From: Synchiropus splendidus | Lineage: Eukaryota; Chordata; Actinopteri; Syngnathiformes; Callionymidae | Assembly (NCBI RefSeq): GCF_027744825.2 | Contig: NC_071345.1 | Location: 5,043,501 to 5,107,500, forward strand | Length of the DNA stretch: 64,000 nucleotides | Direction of reading: 5' to 3' | Part shown: positions 36,750-49,295 of the stretch, piece after piece | Numbering within the stretch: position 1 is the stretch's first letter | Layout of the letters: each line of letters opens with the position of its first letter | Translations under genes and position numbers: made by a program | Notes under the pieces: generated by a model | What the model saw: only the letters and a program-made list of their open reading frames with translations | Told to the model about the DNA's origin: nothing | Database searches by the model: none

Positions 36750-36788
36750 GATGGGCTATATTTGCCCCCTGAGCCTCGCGTTTCACAC
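36750..36788 (-). mobile_element. Small hAT-like repeat end
   Basis: 'tttgccccctgagcctcgcg' then tttcacac is a diverged copy of the repeat end also at 15911-15969. Confidence 0.4.
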
Positions 36789-39700
36789 GACCTGAAACGA
36801 GAGCAACTTGAAGGATTCTTTGAAGGTGTGATGCAGTGTCTGAGAGTCGCAGATTCCTAATAGCATGCAGATTCCTGTTGACTAATGATGTCTCGCACAG
36901 AGCTAAGGCAGCGTTCGTGTGAAGAGGGGAGGTGTGGAGGATGGAAGGAGAATTGTTTCATCAGCAAAAGCGCTGTACAGTCAGCAGAGGCGGACCAAAC
37001 TGCTGCCTCACGCCCCTTGTTTAAAAAAAATAAACCCTCTAATTTCAACACCGTAGGTGACCTGGTCATATCTGAATTTCCGATATCCCTTGATCGCAAA
37101 AGCAAATTTACGTCGCGCATATTGATCAAAATCCTCCATTTTAGTCAGAATTTCAGAGGCTTGGCGCTTGCTGGAGCAGCCGGGGAGGGTGGACATTTGG
37201 AAACAGATAGACTTCCAGGAGTTGTTGCCATGGTTTTTTGTTGTTGGGACACACCATTGGCCTACAGTGCCTGAGAGCTGGAGCTGCTGTTTGTTAAAGA
37301 TAAGTGGAAAAGCCAGAGGGGGAATGAAAAGAGGGGGACCGACTGACACAGAGACAGAGCCCTACTTTTTTTTTTTTTTTTTTTTTTCCCCGACTGCAGG
37401 ACATCCAGCTGAAAAGCTAACCTCACGTTCCCCTCAGCAGGGGGATCCTGAAAGATCACGCGCCCTTCGTCATATAGTCACCCAGGCTCTCTCCTTGAGT
37501 TTCGCTGACCCACCCACCTCCCACAATCAAAGCGGTTGGCTGTGCACTGTGCACTTTGATTCTGTATAATGTTTCTCCCTCTGCCTTGCTTTCTCGCTCG
37601 CCTTTTCTACAAAATTGTAAAAGAGCAAAGGCAGCCAACAGGGACTTGCTCACTGTCAAAGAAAAAGAATGAGGCCTGCAGGGAAGGGGACTGGGCAGAG
37701 GCAAGACTGCCGTACGAATACAAGAAATTGTAGCAGTCCTGAGCTGATCCTTCACACACCTGTTGGAATCAATTCGCCGTCACAATTCCCCAAACCGTTC
37801 CATTACCGAGTCAGTTTTTCTCAAGAAGATGTGATGAAGAAATGACTTCCAGTTGAAACAGGTCTGTTTATTTCACACTAAGAACTAAAGGTTGGAGTGT
37901 GACTGAAGTAATTACCGCTGCTCTGCTATCTCAGTCCAGCCATCTGATTTTTAAGCGAGTATCAAAGACAAAAATGAATATAGAAAGTGTAAATGAGATA
38001 ATGATCCATCCGAACTTTAATTCATACTGAGAATGCCAGAAATGAAGCCTCGCTCTCAGCGCAGCTGAGATAACCTGACGGCAGTAGGGTGTGAGAATTC
38101 CTTTTGTTTGCAGTCCAGAATTCTGTATCGGAATCAGCCTGGACTCAGCTTTAAGACGGCGAGTCAGAAGGCTTCAGGTTTGAAGCGAGGAATTCTGAGT
38201 CCATTTCTGACTTCCACGTGGGAAATCTAAGTTGAAGGCGGCTTATGTTGGGATTTTTATTGCTAAAATTTACTGAACTTCAACAGAGAGATCTTGACAA
38301 TTTATTTTGGAATTGTGGAATATTTACATTTTCTCAGGATAGGAATGACAGTATTGCCACTCCAAGTTGCAACTTGTCTTCCCCACTTTCAATGTCCATA
38401 GATCCATGTCAGAGTGCACATTACGTTCTACTGATTTAGCGGAAGATACCTTAGATGGCTTCTGTTGATAAGCTATTGACTCCAAAAGTATTTTCATGTT
38501 TGTGGTAGGGGACTGTCCGATAAGCTTTTTTTGGGCTGATACCAACAGCCATTGGCTTTGTGTGGCGAATAACTAGTGCTAGGTTGTTCGGATTTTGCTT
38601 AACAAAATGACGTTTTAGAGATATTGATTAGTTTGCAAACCTTTCTTGAGAAACAATTTATGTAGTTACATGTTTTTAATGCCAAAGTTGAAGTGAAAAC
38701 TGTTGGCTGACTTCAGAACTTCAAGGAATGTTGTTTTTCCACCTTGTATGTTATTGGACAAAAACGATAGCGATAGTAATATAATGCAGTCCGATATCGA
38801 TATGGACCTCTGCGTGACAAATCGATTATTATGTACAAGACTCTTGACCTGACAGGGTGAGAATCTCTGCCAGGAGAACACCTGTTGGGGCCCCCCTACG
38901 CTGGGCATTTGACCATGTGAGTGCTCCCTCACCGTTGAGCAGGATGCCGCCTTTGAAGAAAAACTGTGAAGGAGGACAGCGAAAGATGTACAAATGCACT
39001 GTGTGGTCTGTCTGTCCTGTCCTTCCCACCACATCAAACTGGGAGACATCTTCTCTGCTACACAACACATACCTTTGGGACTTCGCCAATACAGGGAAAA
39101 ATCCTGGAGACAACCCTGTGGTAAATTTTAGGAAGAAAAAAATCCACTTGACAGCCATCAGTATACGACGCCTTTGGTGTGAAAACATTGAGCTCTACTT
39201 GAGCAACAACTATTGTTATATGTATGTATGTGTTGAGAACTCTATCTGAGATTTGCATATGGAACCGGAGCTCACTAATCTCAAAACGTATCACTGCTGC
39301 TAGATAATCTGATCGATCAACATCTGTAGTTGAATTCGTTTATTGGATGCTCTGGAAACTCTCCATTGGTATGGAACATGTGCATTTATGACCCAGTTAA
39401 GGTGATTATGAAGTCAGGGTGGAAGATTGACACGAGTTTCATGTCGGGGTTAATGGAAATACACTCAGAAGACATGGTCCTTTTGGTGGGCGCAACTTTC
39501 TACTCAGATTTGTTCTGCTCCCTAAATCCAATCGTTGCCACTTGTAGAGCCGGTGATAGATGTGTTTTTTGTCTTAAGGAACACACTGACACCTCTTCAA
39601 CTGAGTGACCGGGAAAAGAATGGGCCTGCCGAGTGCGCACCCAAGCAAGCAACAGACAGAGTGAGCGTGCACTAACGTGTGATTGAATCTGGGCCCGTGC

Positions 39701-41189
39701 TGTGTCATAGCCATTACCATGGGAGTCTAGAGCCTAGGGCTTGGGCTTTTTTGAGCTTGACCCGAGTGCTGCAGTCAGTCTCCCAGCCACACAAACACAC
39801 ACCACCGCCACACACCAACGTGAGCGCTCGCGGCTGCTCATACGCGATTCACCTTCAAGCTTCCACAATCACATTTGAAGCTTTTTTTTTGGTGTCTGAT
39901 TGTTGGCTATCCTCAAGAGGGTGAGCGTGACTCCGTGATTACTGTCTGCTGATGAATCATGTTAAACTTCTTCTGTGTTTGCCGGATGCAAATGTCTGTT
40001 TGCTTTTTTGGTTAGCCTACTTTGGGAGACGTCGTCCGCCTGGATGTCTTCTTGAATTATTCACCAGCACTGTTTGATTTTCTTCCACCATCGCATACAT
40101 TGTGCTTGTCCCCTCTGAGTTATTGCCTGCTGAACTTTATTTTTTACTGGATCCGTATGGTGTTGTTGCATTTTAAGCAGTGGCCCCATTAATGTGTGCG
40201 CTGTAATTCCTCAATTTGAAGGTTCTGGGACTCTGCTCCCATAAATATACGGTATACAGTGTACTTCTCTACAGAGTTGGGAGCCACTGGTGGATCTAAA
40301 CCCCTAAGTTTCTCAGTGAACTCTGCTGGAATGTTTTTACACCGCCACTCCGCTTATGATTATATAGTCTCATGGCAGAAATATGTTTTACAGCTGTATG
40401 ATTTTAAAGGCGAGCCTGGCTATCTTGACGGAAGGCAGCTTGTGATATATACATTTTATTTTCTTCTACACGTCGCCTCCTTTCGAATCGTTTTCATGCA
40501 AAATGTTAGTGTATGGATTAAAATAATGTATTTATAATTAATAATTACAAATAAAAAGTCAACTTATTTATTGTCCATGATGATGGTTTTTTTGAAACAA
40601 CAAAATTGCTAACTGTTTATTTTTAACTTATAATCTGCCATGCAAATAAATGAAAGATAAAGCACTTTTACGTCACTTATTGAGAGGAAGAAAATTAGTG
40701 TTGCATCTGAAATTGTTGCATCAAAGCAAAGTATTTAGTCAATAAGAAGAAAAGTGGAACTCACGACAGTCAGTCAATAAAATGTCAAATGTAAAAACAA
40801 ATCCGATCCAAAGCTCAAATTTCAAAATCCAATCATCCTAATGCATGACGATCGATACCTAGGAAACAAGTGGCTAAACTGTGGAGAAGAAATTTTAACA
40901 GAAGAAAAGGTTTTTGGGATCTGACTCAAGAAGAAGTTACTCTTTGATATCATGAATGTGTAGAACACAAATGACATTTAAAAAAGAACAGTGGTGGGTC
41001 AAGGACTCAACACCAGCCACTAAAACGAATACAGAGACAGAGTTGAAGATGCTGGGCAAAGCAGGTAAAAATCACAAAACACAATGTAATAAAGAAAAAT
41101 AATAAAAATTCATGGATACAGTAGTCCAAAATGAAAACAAAAAAACGAAAATTAAAACTAAATAGGGCAGAAAAAATGGAAAGGAAGGC
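36789..41189. other. Intron sequence, nothing recognised
   Basis: A poly-T tract of about 18 bases lies near 37370-37387. Overlapping ORFs at 36857-37569 and 38666-39294 are in several frames and show no family motif. The stretch 40530-41190 is AT-rich and unannotated. Confidence 0.45.
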
Positions 41190-41320
41190 TGGCTAGTGAA
41201 GCTTCATGAAACAGTGTCCTGGTTTTCAGAGCCCAATGGCGTTCAAAGCCAAAGTTATGAGTGCCGTCTAGTGGCCTCGGAAAATGTCGGCACTTTCTCA
41301 TGAAACCTTAGTAGCTATTA
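41190..41320. mobile_element. Palindromic MITE-like element, copy 5
   Basis: The left arm is 'gcttcatgaaacagtgtcct' then 'ggttttcagagccc'. The right arm is 'ggcctcggaaaatg' then 'ctcatgaaacctta'. The minus strand at 41261-41274 is one base off the CTCF core. It lies directly before copy 6. Confidence 0.65.
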
Positions 41321-41490
41321 CAGGTGAGGGGCGACTCATTTTCAGAGCATGGTGGGTGGTACTGTTGGTTTAAAAATTATATGAGGTTTCTGCAAAATGG
41401 TTGTTCAAAGCCAAAGACTGTTGTACGTACAATGCCATCTAGTGGCCCCTAAAATGAGGACACTGTTTCGTGAAACCTCATCAGTCCTGA
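41321..41490. mobile_element. Palindromic MITE-like element, copy 6
   Basis: It has 'cattttcagagcatggtggg' on the left and 'cactgtttcgtgaaacctc' on the right. The minus strand at 41432-41445 is one base off the CTCF core. It abuts copy 5, so the pair is a tandem duplication or two neighbouring insertions. Confidence 0.65.
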
Positions 41491-43700
41491 TAAGCTGTTA
41501 AGTGTCTCCATTGACGCAGCAGTAAGTTACTGTCACGAAACTCAGGCACTGAAAATAAAGCACACCTCCAAAATGAACATGCAGACCTGGAACAAAATTA
41601 ATAATTTCAGCTAAACTATTATCCGTTTCCTTATCAGTTAATACTCTTGGATCACAAAAAGGCGATTGTTTCATTTCTTCATATAAGCTGTGCCAAAAGC
41701 CTTTGTTTGATTTGATAAGACATGATGTTCATTTCCGTTCAAGTATGATTCTACGCAAGCCCATTCTCTATTCCTCGGAAAAAGAGGGGGGGAAAAAAAT
41801 TCAGTGTGTTTTCCCACGTCGCTGAAGTGTCCAGTGTTTGTTTGAGCTTGGGAATATTGTTGCTCAGCAGCCATAGCAGCGGGTGCCGTATTGAAGGGTC
41901 ACTAGTGGTCCTCAGGGGAACACTGACCACCGGACCTCTGCTGCAATTCTTTGCTGTAGCAGGCAGCATAAAAGGAAGACACAATGCGCGCTCATAGGAC
42001 GTGATTGGTCCTGCTGTGCCGTGGAATCCTCATATTTGTCGTCGCCGAACGGCCAGGGGAAGTGGTGGCGAGTGAAAGGTACTGGAGAGGGGGTTAAAAT
42101 GGAAGCTATTCCTACAACCGGTGTTGACATATATGTAGCTGGAGTTATTATTTTTCGGAGATAGTTCTCATTTTCCCGAGTTGGTTTGCCCCCCCTGCTT
42201 ATGTGTAGGAGGGATAAAGGTCGTCCTTTTGTCATCAAAACTTGAGATTAGTTTTGCCTGGGTGCATCTGACGCTCTGCTTTATCACCATGGCCAGAGGA
42301 TCCGCAAGGTTCAGCTCACCCCTCTGCGAAGTAATAACTCCCACCAGCGACTATTCCATTCTCCGGCACTATCTTACACGCGGCGGTTTCTCCTTCATTC
42401 CGGCATGCTGGCAGATTATTTCATGGCACTGGCTTTATTGGGCTGTACATTGAAGACTGACAGGAAAGTCAATAGCGTGCAGATGTGACACGCAACGTAT
42501 GTCATGAGCCCCGATTACACTGACAAACTTGTTACAGTTGCCGCAGTCTGCTGAGGCCCAGCGCCGAATGAATGTTTTTTTTTTTTTCTGACAGCGTGTC
42601 ATGAGCCGTCCTGGTTGTATTTTAATATTCATGCACTGATAGTTTTTCTTTATCTTTTATTGGATGGCAGACCCGGGCTGTCTGTAACCTGATGAGTTGG
42701 GGATTTCACTAATAGTAGGTTTGGCTGCTACAATGGCAGCCGAACTGCCGACACTGGCACAAGACAGTTGAATGAGTTGCTATATTAAAATGTATCCCCT
42801 GGATTTGACACGCAAAACACCCGCTGGCGAGGGAGGAAAGACCGCCAACTGGGAACGGAGATCTTCTCAGGATTACGTAAATGTGGCATGTGATTTCGAC
42901 TTGTATCTACAAGAGCTTGAATGCAGTGTTAAGATGATTACGCTGTCAATTAGAGGACGCGCATTACACGGTTGCTGCTCTCTGGAGTTTGTTAACCTTC
43001 CCTCCTCCGGGGGAACACTTGGGAATGCTCTCCAAAGTAGCAAGGTCAAAGGTCACCAGGGTCGCCTTCCTCGGGGTCAATCAAATTCCTCAGCGTAGGC
43101 ACATTTAAAGAGAATCAGATGGAGTGTTTATATCCTTGAAGTTGTCCATCATTTATCTATAACAAGAAAAAAAAAGTTATTTGTTGTTTGGAAAAATACT
43201 ACACTAAAAATTGTCATGTTTAAGTCTGTAAAAGGAGGCAAACTTTTCTCACTCCCAAAGGTGTCAGGTAGCGACTCTCTTCAAGGGACTTTAGATGCCT
43301 AAGTCAACCTACCGTGTTGTGTGTCTAGGTGTTTCAATGGACGTAAAAAAAGTTTTCCGAGTAAATATGTATTTGGACCTGTCACATTGAAACATTCCAG
43401 ACCTTTATCTTGTGCTTTCTTTTGTCTGCCGGTGCACGTTTGCTAAAACTACCTGAGAACATGGTGTCAGATTAGCAGTCCAACAGAAGAACACCACTAC
43501 ATCCAAAATCATCCAGTGCATCACGAAATCAAGGATCTTGGTACAGCTCTCCATGACGTCCACCAAGTTCACGTTTCAAAAAACACAACTCAATTGAACT
43601 ACTTCCGTGATTCGAGTGTTGTGTTGGCTCAAACACAAGCACTGTGGGGATTCGACCTCACTCTCTTGTTTGAAAGTGCAATTTGTTTTTGTTTATTTTA
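41491..43700. other. Intron sequence, nothing recognised
   Basis: No exon is recognised. The stretch 42290-43090 has mixed composition without simple repeats and is a candidate conserved noncoding region, not provable from one sequence. Confidence 0.45.
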
Positions 43701-43754
43701 TAGTAGTAGTAACACTACTGCTACTACTATTACCACTAGTGCTACTACTAATAA
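43701..43754. repeat. Imperfect trinucleotide repeat, (TAG)/(CTA)
   Basis: tagtagtagtaacactactg is followed by ctactactattacc and gctactactaataa. Because TAG and CTA are complementary, the halves form an imperfect palindrome. Confidence 0.8.
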
Positions 43755-45284
43755 TGGTCCATTATCTGTCATTCACCTTGATCAAAGAAGTACATTTATG
43801 TTCATATGATGCTTAACATGGGTCTGCTAGTAAATGAGGTTTGTCACTTCCAACTTGTCAGAATGTAGTTTAACAGCTGCATTAAGTGAAAAGGTTTCAG
43901 TCGGAGCAAATACCTGTAAAGAGGGCTTTAGATTGTACGTGTGGCGTCGTAATATGAACAGTGGGATCTAAGTGTAGCGGCGTTCTTTCAATCACCGAAA
44001 GCCATTTAATCTAATTGTGTTGTGTCATTTAAGGTCTATAGGGTGTTGAGAATGTGTAAACAGAAGCGGCGTGGTGCCGCAATTACACACCTTGGATTAT
44101 CACCACCACTTGGATTGTCAAGTTGCGTGCAGATAATGAGTGTTGCGCTGTGAGAGAGACCGATGAAAACGCACAATGCCAAATGTGGACATGCCAAACA
44201 GAGAGGAACACAAATCAAACCGAAGCATGTAAACACAAAAGAGATCCAGAGAAAGAAGACGGCAGAGAGGAGCAGAGTCCCATCTGTCAAACAAATGAGA
44301 GGATGATTTCCACACACGTGCCGAGACACACACACGGACACAAACGCAGCAGGCATCGTTTAGTCTGAACTTGAGCGATATCTGCCGTCGTCCTTTTGCA
44401 GCGTGTCTTTAGGGGGCGACTGGAGAAGTTGCATGAAAGTTTGTTTAAAGCTGAGCAAGTGTGTTAAGCTTTATGGCAGCCCATGGGAGAGATGGTGACA
44501 CACACATGCATCCACTTACAGACACACACTCCGGCACGAGGCTTGGGCGGCAGCTCGCACCGGCCCCAACCAACAGTGAGGAGTTTGTTGTCATAGCAAC
44601 AGTAAAATGAGATGACTTTACTGTCAGCCGTAATGTTTCATGGCCCCCTTGCCGCTATGGCAACATAACAAGGAGGAAGAAGACGAGAGGAAGAGAGCAT
44701 CTCTGCATTCCGGCGGACTCCCGCTTGGAACAATGTCACGGCGATGCCCTCGCTTCCCGAATCACACAAATGCATTGACAAGTCTGCCGAGCGCATGCAT
44801 AAATGCACTGGCACGAAAAGATCTTGAAAAGCTTGTCAGACACCCCTTCCACTTCACCCATCGCTTTGATTGTGCGCTCACTATTTTCGGCTCTGTTGTC
44901 ATTGTCGTTGGGCAATTTGAATTCATTACGCTCAATATTGGTGTAGCGGCGCGCCACCTCAGACAGGTACAGCTTGTTGAATGAGCGTGCGCCCTGTCGC
45001 GAAGCGTGAGGAGAAAAGAGAGGAGATCAAAGAGCGACTGCTCTTCACCGTGGAGACGGAGGGAAGGAGCAGCGGGGTGACTGTAGGCTGGCCAGCTCCG
45101 CATTCAGGCGCTATACATCACCATCCTATAATTAGCTCAGTAACTCCTCTCCACCTATCACCACAGCTAAGAGCGGTTATCAGCGCTGCTGGAAGGGTGT
45201 GGGCAAAAGGACAAAGTGATAGGTGGAAGCTTGACAGGCACAAAGGAGAAAACGGGAAAGTAGTAGAATGAGTTGTGTTGCCCT

Positions 45285-45298
45285 GTTGCCATGGTGAC
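45285..45298 (-). promoter_or_regulatory. X-box (RFX-type) site, first of a pair
   Basis: The minus strand reads GTCACCATGGCAAC, a full match with a two-base spacer. It is 1.5 kb upstream of the first foxn3 coding exon. Confidence 0.45.
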
Positions 45299-45346
45299 AC
45301 AGCGGTCGGAGCTGTAGCAAACTGACAGTTGTGAAGGCGCAGCAGG

Positions 45347-45361
45347 GTTGCCATGGGTGAC
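45347..45361 (-). promoter_or_regulatory. X-box (RFX-type) site, second of a pair
   Basis: The minus strand reads GTCACCCATGGCAAC, a full match with a three-base spacer, in the same orientation as the site at 45285. Confidence 0.45.
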
Positions 45362-46830
45362 AGCTGCCAGTCAATCACGCAGAGTGAGGGGACAGATCGG
45401 CAGATGATCACCTTGGATTAGAGAGCGATCTCACCACACGGGCCAGCCAGAACATATCTGGGCTTAATCCCCCGTGATCTTCGTTTAGCTGTGTGATGCG
45501 TCCGTGTTCCAGTGCGGATTCCCTCTTGTTTGAAAGCGTCTTGCATCAGGACTTGGTATAAGATGAAGCACCCAAAGTGGCTGACCAGGGGAGACTCATG
45601 AACATTTTCTTAACTGAAGTACCCTTAAGGATTAAATGATCAACATCCAGTGGCCACTCTTCAATGACATGCCACTAAAAAAAGCTAATTAAACTGTGCA
45701 TTATGACTCACTATCCAGTGGTGACTGGTGAAAAAATGTTCTAGAGGGGGCTGTTCGACAGCACTTGTTAAAAACAGTGTCAAAAACAGTTAGCAGAGGC
45801 AGAAGAAGAGCTGAATTTATGGGCCATTTCATCACAAAACTTGGAAAGAGGCCCTTTGGGCAACTCATTCTAGGGTCTTGTGCGACCTTTTCATGGCTCT
45901 CATTGGCTGAGCCCCGTACTGACGGGGCACTTTCCCCGTTGCCCCATAGGAAGTAGTTGAAGCATGAAGCCGTTTCCGCCAAAATAAACTGATTTTTCAT
46001 AGTGCGCTCTGAATACTTGAAACAGTCGTGTGTAAACAGTGTAGTGATGGACAACAGTGTAGTGTAAAAACAGCACTGACGTTCTAAAATGCGACTATGC
46101 TCTGAGCGAGTTGCTACTATTATTTAAACGACAGCGTAAAGCTCACTTTGATTTGAACCCGACTGAACGCTATTACGCAACAATAACACCGCTGCCAAAG
46201 ACTTTAGAAATTAAGGTTCCACTGCTATATTTGTACGAGTGTGTTTGCCTTTGAGCATGTGCATTCAGTCTGACATGTGCTCATGGTGAGTGGAGCGGAT
46301 TACATTTTGCTGTAGCTACCGGCGATGTCCGTCTCACAGCTGTCTCTGTTAGAGAACAATCAAAGGCCCGGTTGTGAGGCTCCTCGATGTGGCATGGCAC
46401 TCACGCTTGTTCCTCCTTCAATTGCCACACAGTGTGAGCCTAACAAGCGCAGCAATGCTCTTATATCATTGCAGAGATTTTCAATTAGAATAGGGCCACT
46501 TCCGTCGACACTCTATAATTGTCCTTTTATTTCCTCTTGGCTAATGTCGGAAAGTATCGTTGTACATTTGTGTAGGGGTCGTGTCAGCGAATTATACTTT
46601 TGTTCAGCTCCGAGTTGTTTTCTCTCATTTTTCATTGCTTTATCGATTTGCAGAAGAATTTAATCTGGGAATTTTAATAAGGTATTCATATTGAAAATAT
46701 TGTGTAACTTACATTATTCAATAAGAATGAGGAATCGGCAGGTTTAAAATGGCCATACAGTAAATGCCACCATCCATCACAAGTCAACTGACTGTTTGTC
46801 TTTGTGTTTCAGAAGTGAGCCCTGGGCTGG

Positions 46831-47412
46831 ATGGGACCCACCATGCCCCCCAGTAAGAAGGCTCAGAGCCCCAGCAGTGGAGCCAGTGCTTCGCAGGGCA
46901 TGAGCCCACCGTACCGACAGGGCGACGCCGTCACGGCAGCATCGGAGGCGGAGGCGGCCGACCTTTCCTTGTCCTTGTCTGCCTCTTTCTCCAAAGCCGA
47001 GGACGAGGAACTTACAAGTCTCTCTTGGCTCCACGAGAGCACAGACCTGCTCAACAGCTTCAGCCACTCTGGGCTTCGTAGTGTGTCCCCGTTGCAGGAC
47101 CCAGACGGTCAGCACCCTCGCTCGCCTTCTTCCTCATCACCGTCCCCGGACGACCCCCTGCTCGGCGATGCCCACTCGGCGTACGACTTGGCGACCGGTG
47201 CCAACAGAAAACCTCCGTACTCATTCAGCTGTTTGATCTTTATGGCCATTGAGGACGCTCCAAACAAACGGCTGCCAGTGAAAGATATTTATGGCTGGAT
47301 CCTGGAGCACTTCCCCTATTTTGCCAGCGCCCCCACAGGCTGGAAGAACTCTGTACGACACAATCTTTCGCTTAACAAGTGCTTCAAGAAGGTGGACAAA
47401 GATCGGAGCCAG
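46831..47412 (+). CDS. foxn3: Fork-head transcription factor FOXN3, first coding exon (residues 1-194)
   Basis: FOXN3 (CHES1) is a nuclear fork-head factor that mainly represses transcription. The exon starts at 46813 after tttgtgtttcag and ends at 47412 in CAG|gtaagt, phase 0. The start is the ATG at 46831: the exon carries an in-frame TGA at 46816-46818, so the frame cannot extend upstream. A second ATG follows four codons later. Order of parts: N-terminal [10 protein letters not shown], shared with FOXN3 of other vertebrates but for one or two residues; an Ala/Ser-rich low-complexity stretch (residues 11-55); the acidic block [14 protein letters not shown] (57-70), diagnostic for FOXN2/3; Ser/Pro-rich 77-110; then the fork-head domain from KPPYSFS (127) with the recognition helix [17 protein letters not shown] (169-185). 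RSQ at the exon end, then SIGKGSLW, fits FOXN3 and not FOXN2 (NGKGSLW). The N-terminal region is more diverged from the mammalian protein than the domain is. Confidence 0.95.
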
Positions 47413-49124
47413 GTAAGTGTTTGTTTCTTCCTCTTCTTCTTCTGGCAAGTTGACACCTTTTGAAAGTTGGCATCGCTCTCCTCCTCCGGCTCGTCTGATT
47501 TACCGCTGCTTCGTTTTTGTTCGCCTGGTCTGGGAATTGGGAAAAAAAAGAGTGCGCTGACTGGATGCGAGCAACTGTACCTACACAAAGTCTGTCTCAT
47601 GAATCCAGCCCATATGGTCTCAACCATATGACTACCGTTTTTTTGTTTTTTTAATTCAGGCTGAGATTAGTTGAGTGCGTTTTCAAAGTGACTCTGTAAT
47701 TGGTACACACCATATCTTCTTTTTTTCTCAACCTCACGGTCGCCACAACATTATGCTATTTCACTTCTCTTTAAATGTACATACTGTTTATTATTATTTA
47801 GGATTATTTCTGTGAAAATATGGCTGTTAATTGACCCCAAAATTTGTGGAAAATAGAACATTAGTTTCTGATATTCCGACTCACATGTGTAGACCTCACC
47901 TGGAAAGTTTGTTGCATCGCTACCTTGTTTGATGTTAGTAACTTGCGTTGATTCTGACCTCCATGATGGTTAATGTGCATCTCTTTGGATGAAAGTAGCA
48001 GCTAAAAAACCCAAAATGTTTGATTTTGCCTCTCTTTTTTGGTCTGGTTTTGGAGAAGTGTGAAGGATTTTGGAGACTTTTAAAAGCCTGAAAGTGTCTA
48101 TATCGGCGGACTCTGCCTCTCCCCTTGTCGCTTGCATAATTCAGGGAACATTTCACAAAATGAATCATTTCTAATTTTAGCTTTGTTTACAGGTTATGCC
48201 CATGACACCTCTTGATACAACAAAAGTATTTAAAAATAGACTCATTTTCATCCAGTAGTGTGTCGGCTTAAACTGCTTTAAAAAAAAAAAAGTCTTTTCA
48301 CTTTAATCTGTTTTGTTTTTAATTAAAACCAGATTAGCTGGGTGGTTTCCTCCTCACGTTTCCTCCTCCCCAACTGGTGGTCAGATAAACAGCAAGTTCA
48401 AAGGTGTCGCGCGGCCGACGTTCCGATAAGTCACCTCCGTTCAGGTTGTTTCCCTAATCCCTCTTTTTTTGTACCGTTATTGTGCAATTGGAGTAACAGG
48501 TTGGCTGAGATGGCAGTAACCAGCAGGCTCTTTAATATGGTGTGTGGTTTTACTTTATTTCCCAGCCAGACGGTTATCAGCAGTTTGCAGGCATATCCAA
48601 CTTGAAGTCAAACATATTCTCTATTTTGTCTACAGCTGTACTAGATTCTGCCTTATCAATACTTGATGATCTCTGCTTTCATAGTTCTCTTTCACGCTGA
48701 CGTTCTGCGCGTCCCCGGTGGGAGCAGCATTTCGCTTTTGATTTAAGTCTTTTATACCGGCTTCCCCCATCGCATTTCCCTCCATTAAAGAATCTGGGTA
48801 AACAGGGAATGAATCCCTCAATCAATTAGCGCTAAATTAATTCTGGAGGATTTAATAACACAGATGCTAGTAGACTTTAGATTTCATCTCGCCCAAGGGT
48901 GTTCGGGGGTGGGGGACAAACAGTCAGGATCAATGCGCTGTGTTTTTTTTTTTTTTTTTGTTCCCGCCGGAGGAGATTAGACGGTGGGAGTGTTTCTTGA
49001 CCAGTGGGTGAACCTGGACTCTTTTTATCGTGTTGTTTGTGTTGAAGAATGGAATGGAGTTGGAAGTGTTTCCGAGGATTATTTACTCGTGATTTTAAAT
49101 TTGTTTGGTGTCTGAGGGTGTCAA
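47413..49124. other. Intron sequence, nothing recognised
   Basis: Poly-A lies near 48280 and poly-T of 17 bases near 48943. The AT-rich block 48780-48850, with caattagcgctaaattaatt, is a candidate homeodomain-binding region only. Confidence 0.5.
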
Positions 49125-49136
49125 GGGGGGGGGGGG
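49125..49136. repeat. Poly-G run
   Basis: Twelve consecutive G in an otherwise AT-rich region. Confidence 0.9.
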
Positions 49137-49239
49137 TGTTGAGTTGATTAAAAAATGATATGTAAGTGCTTCACAACAAGAGGCTTGTGGGTTTGCTGCC
49201 AAATCCCCCAAAATTGTCTGCATGAGATGGTGGTTGTCT

Positions 49240-49295
49240 GCCTGTGCTCAGCTGTTGCGACCCCTCTCACCCTGTGTAGCTGGGATGGGGTCCAA
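49240..49295 (+). mobile_element. Short L2-type tail fragment
   Basis: 'gcgacccctctcaccctgtg' and 'agctgggatggggtccaac' match the fish repeat segment recalled as cagctgggataggctccagc. No coding sequence remains. Confidence 0.5.

Larger units (their letters stand above)
19662..46812 (+). other. foxn3: Putative foxn3 intron 1
   Basis: The intron is 27,151 bases if the first exon is correct. The donor is gtaagt at 19662 and the acceptor is tttgtgtttcag, ending 46812. An AAG directly follows the acceptor, making a tandem CAGAAG, so a three-base-shorter alternative is possible. It affects only the leader. Repeats, X-boxes and a possible antisense exon inside are listed separately. Confidence 0.5.
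43755..46812. other. End of intron 1; X-box pair, no exon seen
   Basis: No coding exon was seen. Two perfect X-boxes lie 62 bases apart at 45285 and 45347, and a one-mismatch site is at 44587-44600. The stretches 44740-44960 and 46370-46660 look like mixed-composition noncoding blocks. Confidence 0.45.

Noticed and set aside
47413..47463. Reading frame continuing past the first coding exon
   Set aside because: The frame runs 17 codons into the intron, but CAG|gtaagt and the homology break at RSQ show that splicing occurs at 47412.
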